A stretch of DNA of 48,829 nt. Origin: UBA11512 sp964623895 (lineage in GTDB: Bacteria; Bacillota; Clostridia; Oscillospirales; CAG-272). This document shows, in pieces, positions 32,808-40,142 of the stretch; within the stretch, counting starts at the first letter, position 1, and every line of letters starts with the position of its first letter. The translations under genes were made by a program, and so were the position numbers. Where the stretch lies: contig CAZUWA010000008.1 in assembly GCA_964623895.1 (NCBI GenBank), positions 1 through 48,829 on the forward strand. The letters are read 5' to 3'. Under the pieces are notes generated by a model. The model saw only the letters and a program-made list of their open reading frames with translations, had not been told where the DNA came from and ran no database searches.

Positions 32808-35800
32808 TCATTTTTCAGAGCGGAATGGTCTTCGTTTTTTCCTGACAAACAAAGCAACCGCTCCCGCAAGCAGCAGTATACCGCCTGCAATAGGAAGATA
32901 AACAGTAAAGATTTTGTTGCTGTTATAGGGGGATCGATAGGTATCGCGCGGATCTTCTTTGACTGTTTTTTTGAACTGCGCGGTGTACCGGACATCTTTG
33001 GTGACCGTCTCCACCATCGGCATCCATCCGCTAAAGGTGTACAAATATCCTTCTTCCGCCTCTTTGGAGGGCGCTTCCGGCAATATCACTGTATCACCAT
33101 AGCGATAGTTTTGCGCTTCGTATACCTTTCCGTCCACCACAAACGTGACAGTATAGACGATTGTTTCAAATACAACGGAGATCTCCACTGCTCCCTGTGG
33201 CATAACAAAGCCGAAATCTCCTTCCGTCATGACCTCTTTTCCGTCCGCGGTAGTAACTATAAACTTAGCGATCTTGTTTCCGGGATCGGCAAAGCATTCC
33301 ACTGTTATCGTTTCCCCCATAGCGGCATATGTTTTGTCAACGTGCGCTGTTCCGGAACCGGTAAAGTTTAACTCTACCTGATAAACCGCAGAGATCCGAT
33401 ATTCTCCCATACCCATAGCCCAGAAGGAGATCGTTCCGTTGGTGTAATTGCATGGAACTTCCGTCTCTTCCCCACTCTCCGACTTGTAATACAGGGTGAT
33501 CAATTCATTTTCCGACCCCATGTATGGTAACTGCACCAATACCGGCTCCGCAAGCGCTCCGATCTGCCCCGTTTCAGTCTTAACAGCGAGCAGATACCGC
33601 CCGTCATCCGTTTTCCTAAGAGAGATTTCTTGGAGCAAAGAGAGGGCATTCACGGCATTCGTTGAAATGGAGACCGTTCCTTCCGGCATCTTTAACTCCA
33701 AGCCTTTTCCGGATGCCATAGCCATTCCGATCAACGTCGGCATATCACAAACATTCTCCATCGTCTTCACCAAAAAGCTGTTCGTTTTTTCTTCCACCGT
33801 CAGTTTTTCGGGCGGAATCATCTTGTAGACCGCCGTGTAAACAGCATCTCCGCTCACCTGCGCAACCGCCTTATCCCATCCTTCAAAGCGATAGCGGATT
33901 CCGTTTTCACTGTATTCGTCAGGTGGAATCGGCGCACTCGGAGTGTCACCGTAATACATCGTAAAGTCGGTTTTCTGATCTAAATAACGGAACGTCACGG
34001 TATACGCTCTTACGGTTTTGGAAAACTGTGCAGTATACTCGGCACCGGCTGTCACGATCTCGATCGGAGATGACCAACCGGAGAAGGTGTAGTGATACTG
34101 TGCGTCAGACGCCTTGGTCGGCGTCACAGGAGGAATCGGCAACTGCCCATACGGCACAGTCGTCGTCTCGGTCTTACCTTCAACCTTCCATTTAACGGTA
34201 TATCGATTCAGTTCCTCCTTATAAGAAGCATATACCGACAGGCTTTCTCGGACATTTGAGAGATCGACCGCCGTTCCGTCATAATTCTTCCAACCGGAGA
34301 AGGTATAATGATATTTCGCCGTCGATGGGCGTTTCGGATCTTTGCCGTAATCAGCAGAAGAACCACTTTCCACAACAGCCGTTTTCAAAAGCGTTCCATC
34401 CCAGTCGTAAAAAGCCACCGTCGGATAGTCGGAAGGAACGAGCGGAAGATCGACTGTCGTAAACAGAGTAAAAATCGCTTCTTTCGAAGTGTCTCTTAAA
34501 GTCAGCGTTCCGTCTTTCACTGCCTGCGCCAGAGCAGAGACCGTCTCACCGAACACCGGTTTGATCGGCTCATCCGGATAGACGACCGCCTGCGGCTTGG
34601 TCGGTTCAGCAACCGTTTGTGGTTTAGTCGGCTCGGTCAGTTCCTCCGCCCATGTTTTGGTCGGCTCGGTCACGACTTCCGGCAGATTTGTCGGCATCAA
34701 GACCGGATCGGGTGCCGTCAGTGTCATATCACACTCCGGATAAACCGTCCCCGAAGGATCCGCGGTATTCCGATCCACAAGATGCTGTTCTGCTGCCAAT
34801 ACTTCCGCAAGAGGCTTATTTGCCTTATATACCACCCAATCATAACTAAGCGTCGTTTCATCGTCAAGCGCAGTACTGAGTACATACAAGTGCGCAATGA
34901 AATTCTGATAACGTTCCAGTTTTCCTTCCGAACTCAAAACTGCGCGCACCGGTCCGTTTTTGTAAAGAGAATTAAGACTACTGTACAGCAAAATAAAATA
35001 ATCTCTGATATCGGTATAGTACGCTTGATAATAGGCAAAGCGTTCTCTGTCGGTCTTCAGCGCTTTATATGCGGAAAGCAGTTCCTTTAATGCAACCGTC
35101 GCGTTGCCCGCGTTGTCAATATCTCTTGCATCACACCCTCCCTGCTCGATCAATTGCTGCTTTTTTGAAACGACATTGGCAACAGTATCGCCCATCAACG
35201 TCGCATACATCTGATGCCCCTCCGAGTCGGTCAAAAAAATCGCATCCATTACAAACAGTTTGTCCGTTGCCGCGCGGCAGGCAGTCAGATATTTTTGATA
35301 ATCCGGATAGAGCGCATCATATTCTTGTTTTTTAACCAAATACGCCCGATACACTTCTAATGTACGATCATATTCCGCTTTTTCCTGTAAATATGCCTGA
35401 TAATCGGCAACAGCCTCGTCATAGACCGCCTTTTTCTCAAGGAATGCACGATATTCCGAAAGTTCTTCCCGATACTTTTCCATAGCAGCAAGGTGATCGC
35501 GATAAGCAGCCATTTCTTTTTCATACGTTATCAATGCTGCGCGATAGTTCTCATAGTCCGTTATATCACTTAGGTACTCTTCATATATACGCTCATATTG
35601 TTTTTCCGCTTCCACCGCTTTTTGCCCGGCATAATATGCACGATTAGCAAGTTCTGCCCAAACCGTAGCATCCAATGTCACAGTCATCCGATAATGAACG
35701 GTCAGGATAAGTTCCTTCGAAACATCCGCATCGAAAAGTTGCGCAATATAACCGCCGTTCTTTTTGATGAAAGAAACGCTTTTTTCTTGAGAGACCGTCA

Positions 35801-36167
35801 ATTTATCCGGGATCCACTGCATCTTTTTACCGTTCACCGCAGTATAACTGTACGGCATTGCCGTCACCGTTAATATTCCATCGCAGTATGCGGTATCGAC
35901 CGAAGAAGTCGGTATGCAGTTGAGATAACGAAAACTGTCCCCGCTACTCAATAGGTACTGACTCTCCGCATCCCCCGGATACGCCCCGTCGATCTTCAGG
36001 ATCAGTTCGGAAAGTGTAAATTCTTTATAGGCATTGTCCGGCGCCTGATAAGCAAACGTATCTTCCGAGGCTGAAGAAGTCAGCCTTGCCATCGGCAAAG
36101 CAGTCCACAAAAACGAAATCACAAGGATCAGCGCGCATGCACACCTGAAATTTATTCTTTTCACCAC
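32808..36167 (-). CDS. Large surface protein with tyrosine-periodic helix, proline-rich linker and InlB repeats
   Basis: This 1119-residue protein has a signal peptide (about 1-33). A helical region of about 130 residues (170-300) follows, in which Tyr recurs every four and seven to eight residues in units like YQAYLQEKAEYD. Then come a globular part, a Pro/Thr-rich linker with repeated EPTKP (about 490-540), several InlB-type repeats marked by YHYTFSGW and YRFEGWDKAV, and a C-terminal membrane helix (about 1086-1107) with basic tail. No LPXTG is present. The start is one of two adjacent GTG codons (36167 or 36164) after GAAGGATG. A helix-then-proline-rich order recalls streptococcal antigen I/II, but similarity is only in layout. 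Probably an adhesin. Confidence 0.82.
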   Translation of the reverse strand: MVKRINFRCACALILVISFLWTALPMARLTSSASEDTFAYQAPDNAYKEFTLSELILKIDGAYPGDAESQYLLSSGDSFRYLNCIPTSSVDTAYCDGILTVTAMPYSYTAVNGKKMQWIPDKLTVSQEKSVSFIKKNGGYIAQLFDADVSKELILTVHYRMTVTLDATVWAELANRAYYAGQKAVEAEKQYERIYEEYLSDITDYENYRAALITYEKEMAAYRDHLAAMEKYREELSEYRAFLEKKAVYDEAVADYQAYLQEKAEYDRTLEVYRAYLVKKQEYDALYPDYQKYLTACRAATDKLFVMDAIFLTDSEGHQMYATLMGDTVANVVSKKQQLIEQGGCDARDIDNAGNATVALKELLSAYKALKTDRERFAYYQAYYTDIRDYFILLYSSLNSLYKNGPVRAVLSSEGKLERYQNFIAHLYVLSTALDDETTLSYDWVVYKANKPLAEVLAAEQHLVDRNTADPSGTVYPECDMTLTAPDPVLMPTNLPEVVTEPTKTWAEELTEPTKPQTVAEPTKPQAVVYPDEPIKPVFGETVSALAQAVKDGTLTLRDTSKEAIFTLFTTVDLPLVPSDYPTVAFYDWDGTLLKTAVVESGSSADYGKDPKRPSTAKYHYTFSGWKNYDGTAVDLSNVRESLSVYASYKEELNRYTVKWKVEGKTETTTVPYGQLPIPPVTPTKASDAQYHYTFSGWSSPIEIVTAGAEYTAQFSKTVRAYTVTFRYLDQKTDFTMYYGDTPSAPIPPDEYSENGIRYRFEGWDKAVAQVSGDAVYTAVYKMIPPEKLTVEEKTNSFLVKTMENVCDMPTLIGMAMASGKGLELKMPEGTVSISTNAVNALSLLQEISLRKTDDGRYLLAVKTETGQIGALAEPVLVQLPYMGSENELITLYYKSESGEETEVPCNYTNGTISFWAMGMGEYRISAVYQVELNFTGSGTAHVDKTYAAMGETITVECFADPGNKIAKFIVTTADGKEVMTEGDFGFVMPQGAVEISVVFETIVYTVTFVVDGKVYEAQNYRYGDTVILPEAPSKEAEEGYLYTFSGWMPMVETVTKDVRYTAQFKKTVKEDPRDTYRSPYNSNKIFTVYLPIAGGILLLAGAVALFVRKKRRPFRSEK

Positions 36168-36221
36168 TTCAGATCATCCTTCGGTCACCCGAAAGTCCTT
36201 CCTAGTTAATTGTACCTGTTT

Positions 36222-36250
36222 ATTTTACCATAAAGCAAAGTCTCTGTCAA
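36222..36250 (-). promoter_or_regulatory. Promoter of the 1119-residue surface protein gene
   Basis: TTGACA (36245-36250) and TAAAAT (36222-36227) are 17 bases apart, about 55 bases before the GTG start. Confidence 0.75.
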
Positions 36251-36315
36251 TGATATCCACCCCATTTTTCTCGACAACTACCGAGGTTGTTTTGCGCGAC
36301 CGTACTCACAAACAT

Positions 36316-36347
36316 CAAAAAGGACTATACTGCCGCATAATCCTTTT
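36316..36347 (-). terminator. Terminator of the NTP_transf_5 gene
   Basis: On the minus strand AAAAGGATTAT pairs with ATAGTCCTTTT (one G-T pair) and a short U-run follows. It starts about 25 bases after the stop at 36371. Confidence 0.65.
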
Positions 36348-36370
36348 CATCACCGTCAGTCGATATTCCT

Positions 36371-37519
36371 TTACATGCCCAACTGCTCGCGCATATATGC
36401 CATTAGGTCGATTTCCTCATCGGTAACCCCACATGCCATTTTCAGTTCCATAACCGAACGCCCTATCTTTCCCCCGAACAGCATCCTAAAAACACGCACG
36501 ATCCAAAAAAACGGAAGTAAAACTGGAGCCTTTTTTAAGATCGGAAACACTGTCACCATTGAGGAATAGGGCATAAAAACGCGCTTAAAAAGATAGATCA
36601 ACGTTCCATTATGCCTTTTTTTACCGGCGATCCGATTTCGCACCGTGCCGTACACTCCTCCGTTCATAATATAATGAAGAAGGACCTCAGACCGTTTGTC
36701 CCATTCTCGTCCCGAAAAGCAGGACTCCGCAAGATCATTGATTCCCTCTGCAAACCGCAAAATGCCTGCTTTTTCAAGCAGTTCCTTGGCAACAATATAA
36801 TTTAAACCCATCCGATGTGCTATGATCCAAACATCCATTAATGAGCGGATCCCACAACCGCCAGAAAGAAAATGATAATAGATATGTGCAAAAAAATGAA
36901 AGACAAAAAACGGATCGGTAAATTTGTATCTGCAATTTTCATCGGGGACGGCATAAGACCACACGTCCTTTAATACCGTGTCAATATTATCCTTGTTTTC
37001 CAAAATACTGAAATGCAGTTCCAAATGGACTCTTGAGGGCGAATAGAGAGAAATATCGTGATAATGTCGCTCTTCAAAAAGGTATCCCTTTTTGACCAAC
37101 GCATCGGTTGCCGCTTCCAGATCTTCCTCATGAACAAGAATGTCGATATCGCAACTGGTACGCATACTTTCCTTCGGATAGTATGGACGAATGACCGAAC
37201 CCTTTAGCGGTATATAAATGATTTTTTTCCCTTCGAGGATATCGGTAATCTCGCAGTATGTCGCCTTCATACGCTCATAACGGTAGAGAGAAAGCATCTC
37301 CTCTTTATTGAATTGCGACGCTGTTTTTTCGGTCATCACACCATACTTGTAAAGCGCACCCGACACGATATGTGCCAAATCATGACTCTTTGAAAGCTCG
37401 TAAAGCGACAAGATGACCTCAGGAGTAAGTTGCTTTTTGAAAGCTTCATCCGGCATTCCTTCCGTCAATTCGAAAAAGAGTATCTGTATGAAAATCCCCT
37501 GTAGAGTCCGCTGTTTCAT
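36371..37519 (-). CDS. Nucleotidyltransferase-family protein (NTP_transf_5)
   Basis: The 382-residue protein matches the uncharacterised NTP_transf_5 family. LKGSVIRPYYP, then CDIDILV with two aspartates in a D-x-D arrangement, form the nucleotidyltransferase core near residues 105-130, followed by a conserved VHLELHF segment. The family is often encoded in polysaccharide or secondary-metabolite loci, and its substrates are mostly unknown. Here it stands alone, divergent from sigG, with its own promoter and terminator. AAAGGGG precedes the ATG. Whether its neighbour sigG means a role in sporulation cannot be told. Confidence 0.82.
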   Translation of the reverse strand: MKQRTLQGIFIQILFFELTEGMPDEAFKKQLTPEVILSLYELSKSHDLAHIVSGALYKYGVMTEKTASQFNKEEMLSLYRYERMKATYCEITDILEGKKIIYIPLKGSVIRPYYPKESMRTSCDIDILVHEEDLEAATDALVKKGYLFEERHYHDISLYSPSRVHLELHFSILENKDNIDTVLKDVWSYAVPDENCRYKFTDPFFVFHFFAHIYYHFLSGGCGIRSLMDVWIIAHRMGLNYIVAKELLEKAGILRFAEGINDLAESCFSGREWDKRSEVLLHYIMNGGVYGTVRNRIAGKKRHNGTLIYLFKRVFMPYSSMVTVFPILKKAPVLLPFFWIVRVFRMLFGGKIGRSVMELKMACGVTDEEIDLMAYMREQLGM

Positions 37520-37571
37520 AGCACTTATCCCCTTTGAACGTTATCCTTTGACCGAGCATTTTGATTTTTTA

Positions 37572-37600
37572 AGTATAACATACCAAAAGCAAAAAATCAA
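37572..37600 (-). promoter_or_regulatory. Promoter of the NTP_transf_5 gene
   Basis: TTGATT (37595-37600) and TATACT (37572-37577) on the minus strand are 17 bases apart. This fits vegetative sigma-A rather than a sporulation sigma. Confidence 0.6.
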
Positions 37601-37672
37601 CCGTTTTTTCGCAAGAAAAGCATCCTCTCGACACGCCGACAAAAGTGCTAAACAGGAATTCTTTATCTTTCT

Positions 37673-37701
37673 GTATAACCCTGCCGTTTTTCAGCAAAAC
37701 T
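37673..37701 (+). promoter_or_regulatory. Possible sigma-F/G-type promoter of sigG
   Basis: GTATA at 37673-37677 resembles the -35 of sigma-F and sigma-G promoters. CAAAACT follows after 17 bases, a weak fit to either -10. No good sigma-A promoter was seen for sigG. Confidence 0.25.
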
Positions 37702-37736
37702 GTTATCGTGGTGTTAAACCGAGAGGAGTTTTGCTT

Positions 37737-38537
37737 ATGTACTATTCGAAAGTCGACATCTGTGGAGTCAACACTTCGAAATTAAAAACACTTGAGCCTT
37801 CCGAGACAGACGACCTTTTAAAAAAGGCAAAAGCGGGAGACAAAACAGCCCGTGCCGCTCTTATCAACGGCAATTTACGGTTGGTATTGTCTATTATTCA
37901 GCGTTTTGTCGGTAGAGGGGAAAATATGGACGACCTGTTTCAAGTCGGAACGATCGGACTGATCAAATCCATCGATCATTTCAATACCGATCTGGATGTC
38001 CGCTTTTCCACCTATGCCGTGCCGATGATCATTGGAGAGATCCGGCGCTATCTCAGGGACAACAATACGATCCGTGTCTCCAGATCACTACGAGATCTTG
38101 CCTACCGCGCTCTGCAAGCGCGAGAGCGGCTCTCCGCAAAAATGGAAAAAGAACCAAGTGTAGATGAGATTACAGCCGTACTCAACGAAGAACGCCCGGA
38201 AGAACCGCACGATGTGCAAGAAGTGGCAACCGCCCTTGATGCCATCGCCACGCCGATGTCACTGTTTGATCCGATATACAACGACTCCGGCTCAGGAGAT
38301 GCCGTTTATCTGATGGATCAACTCAGCGATCCTTCCGCATCCGACGAAAGTTGGCTTGAATCGCTCGCTCTCAAAGAAGCACTGGATCATTTGTCCGAGA
38401 GAGAAAAAAAGATCATCGCAATGCGTTTTTACAGAGGAAAAACGCAAATGGAGATCGCCCGAGAGATCGGCATTTCACAAGCACAGGTCTCGCGGTTGGA
38501 AAAAACGGCGCTCGAGCGGATCAAAAAATTTTTTTGA
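37737..38537 (+). CDS. sigG: Sporulation sigma factor SigG
   Basis: Sigma-G drives late forespore transcription after engulfment. The 266-residue protein begins with the SigG-typical KVDICGVNTSKLKTL, has region 2 (NLRLVLSIIQRF, DDLFQVGTIGLIKSIDHF, RFSTYAVPMIIGEIRRYLRD), region 3 (VSRSLRDLAYRAL) and region 4 with the helix-turn-helix REIGISQAQVSRLEK. The ICGVNTSKL start separates it from SigF, which lacks it. The ATG at 37737 follows GAGAGGAG at good spacing; the open frame extends 108 codons upstream through non-coding sequence. In most clostridia sigE and sigG are neighbours, but here sigG stands alone. With spoIIR it marks the organism as a spore former. Confidence 0.95.
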   Translation: MYYSKVDICGVNTSKLKTLEPSETDDLLKKAKAGDKTARAALINGNLRLVLSIIQRFVGRGENMDDLFQVGTIGLIKSIDHFNTDLDVRFSTYAVPMIIGEIRRYLRDNNTIRVSRSLRDLAYRALQARERLSAKMEKEPSVDEITAVLNEERPEEPHDVQEVATALDAIATPMSLFDPIYNDSGSGDAVYLMDQLSDPSASDESWLESLALKEALDHLSEREKKIIAMRFYRGKTQMEIAREIGISQAQVSRLEKTALERIKKFF

Positions 38538-38560
38538 CCGCTCCCTCTTCTCCAATTTCA

Positions 38561-38723
38561 TCAGGGGCACGGAAAATGGCAAGGGCCTTTTCCGCGCCCT
38601 GACGATCACAGTGCTTGAATCCGCGCAAATTGCATTTTTTATGCAGCAAGCAATGCTTTTGCATGAAAAATCCCCTTAAAGCAGTCTCAAAAACTCTTTT
38701 TGAGCATCTGTATTAAGGGGATT
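38561..38723. repeat. Cluster of three inverted repeats after sigG
   Basis: The gap after sigG holds three palindromes. TCAGGG...CCCTGA (38561-38602) has arms of about 15 bases with few mismatches. ATTTTTtATGCA...TGCATgAAAAAT spans 38634-38671. AATCCCCTTAA/TTAAGGGGATT (38669-38679 and 38713-38723, perfect 11 bp) encloses CTCAAAAA/TTTTTGAG (38686-38693 and 38697-38704). The first could end sigG transcripts, though no U-run follows. The last is a nested double hairpin of unknown use. There is no gene in 38538-38832. Confidence 0.7.
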
Positions 38724-38792
38724 ATATAATTCTGCTCTACAAGAGCAAGATCATACCATTACGCACCTAATTATTCATGAAAGGTGAACGAG

Positions 38793-38830
38793 CAAAAATA
38801 AGCCCATCCACAAACGTGGACGGACTTATT
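38793..38830 (-). terminator. Terminator of the surface-fibre operon
   Basis: On the minus strand a 15-base stem with two mismatches (arms 38816-38830 and 38797-38811) around GTTT is followed by TTTTTGCT. It starts two bases after the last gene of the cluster and marks the operon end. Confidence 0.8.
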
Positions 38831-38832
38831 CA

Positions 38833-39492
38833 TTAGGACTGCTCCTGTGATTTGCGGCGCTTATACACCACCAAAAGAACTAAAACAAGACCAACTACAC
38901 TCGCAAGAGCAATATACAAGTGCATATTTGTTGTATCACCTGTTTTTGGGGGCTTGGGATCATCGGGATCAATTGGTAATTCTTCAACCTTGAATTGCCA
39001 ATCAAGATAGCCAACGGCTTCCTGATATTCATTTCCAAGATCTATCGGTACATCCAATGTGACATTCAAACTGATTTCCGCCCCCGAATAGAAAGTACCG
39101 AGATACACCCATTCGGTAAGCTGTGCTGTTTGGTCGGCAGGAGCGTCAAAAAGGTTGGAAGAACCTTCTTGAGATACCTTTAGGTTCAACTTTGATAAAA
39201 AGTCATTTGAACCTTCTTGTGCGCCAAGCGAACGGATATACAACTTGATCTTTACATCGTTCGAAACATCATTCTTGATATATACCTTTTGAGTTATACC
39301 ATCGCCGGGCATAACATCCTTAAAATCGGTAAACAAGTCTGTGGGAGAATATTCGCTACCGGGTTCAAAAATAAATTTCTTTGAATCACCGTCAAAAGTA
39401 ACCGTACCGGCAGCTAAAACATCAACCGTCATACTCATCATCAAAGTAATTACACCGATAAGGACAAATATCTTTTGCATTAATTTTTTCAT
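38833..39492 (-). CDS. TasA/camelysin-like protein with sortase-type anchor PPKTGD
   Basis: The 219-residue protein has a signal peptide ending near DVLAAG, unlike the SipW-type peptides upstream. Its beta-rich domain carries MPGDGITQKVYIKN followed by KIKLYIRS, the pattern shared by the other TasA-like proteins of the cluster. It ends PPKTGD at 181-186, a hydrophobic helix and KRRKSQEQS. A P-x-TGD motif with helix and basic tail is the usual substrate signal of a wall-anchoring sortase in clostridia. It is last in the operon and could be the wall anchor or base of a fibre. The start at 39492 gives AAAGGAGG six bases upstream; the ATG at 39498 abuts that site. No sortase gene is in the window. 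Confidence 0.85.
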   Translation of the reverse strand: MKKLMQKIFVLIGVITLMMSMTVDVLAAGTVTFDGDSKKFIFEPGSEYSPTDLFTDFKDVMPGDGITQKVYIKNDVSNDVKIKLYIRSLGAQEGSNDFLSKLNLKVSQEGSSNLFDAPADQTAQLTEWVYLGTFYSGAEISLNVTLDVPIDLGNEYQEAVGYLDWQFKVEELPIDPDDPKPPKTGDTTNMHLYIALASVVGLVLVLLVVYKRRKSQEQS

Positions 39493-39504
39493 ATTCATCC
39501 TCCT

Positions 39505-40125
39505 TTACTTGATAATAAGCGTAGAACCATTAACACCGCTAACTCCGCTATTCCACTGTTCGAGAATAACCTTAGTGGGGAGAGATTGGATAGATGATGC
39601 CACGATCTCCACCGAAAGATAATAACCATCCGGTACCGTAGCACCGTCTTTTAACGAACAGTCTTCAATCAGTACGTTGGTTTCATTCCCAATATCAACC
39701 GGAAGTTTGTAATACCAATATCCGTCAGAGCCTTCCTGCCAATTCGTGCCAGTTGCATATGTAATAACATAATCGCTACCCTCAACAGGCTTTTTGGCAG
39801 TCACCTTGGATTTATCATCTGACATCCAAGTCACAACAACCTTTGCGCGGATATAACTCTGCACATCACCGGTATTCTTAATGGTTACGTTTGATTTCGT
39901 GGTTCCATCAAAGTCTTCTTTCACCTCACAGGCAACATAAGCGTCTGTAAAGGTATTTTCCAACGGCTGTGTGCTCGTAAACACATATGCTATTGTTGCA
40001 CATGCAATGATCGAACATAGAATCGCAACGATGGCAATGATCAAACACTGTTTCTTTTTTCGATTTGCTTTGCAGTGGTGATGAGCAGGAATGTAATGTT
40101 TTCCTGAATCATTTTCGTTATACAT
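39505..40125 (-). CDS. SipW-type TasA-like protein with His-rich cytoplasmic tail
   Basis: The 206-residue protein has an unusual N-terminus of about 26 residues before its membrane segment, including HYIPAHHHC and a basic KANRKKK. The hydrophobic part ends IAYVFTSTQPLENTFTDAYVACEV, resembling the A-Y-x-T...TNTFT signature of SipW-cleaved precursors. The mature domain has NVTIKNTGDVQSYIRAKVVVTW, the family core shared with its paralogues. The start ATG at 40125 has GGAGG eight bases upstream. It lies between the giant adhesin and the PPKTGD protein, 12 bases from the latter. The tail may contact a cytoplasmic partner or metal before cleavage; this is inference. Confidence 0.8.
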   Translation of the reverse strand: MYNENDSGKHYIPAHHHCKANRKKKQCLIIAIVAILCSIIACATIAYVFTSTQPLENTFTDAYVACEVKEDFDGTTKSNVTIKNTGDVQSYIRAKVVVTWMSDDKSKVTAKKPVEGSDYVITYATGTNWQEGSDGYWYYKLPVDIGNETNVLIEDCSLKDGATVPDGYYLSVEIVASSIQSLPTKVILEQWNSGVSGVNGSTLIIK

Positions 40126-40142
40126 TAACAATTCCTCCTCTC

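Noticed and set aside
37413..37736. 108-residue extension of SigG
   Set aside because: It overlaps the divergent gene and its promoter; ICGVNTSKL marks the proper start and GAGAGGAG is next to the ATG at 37737.
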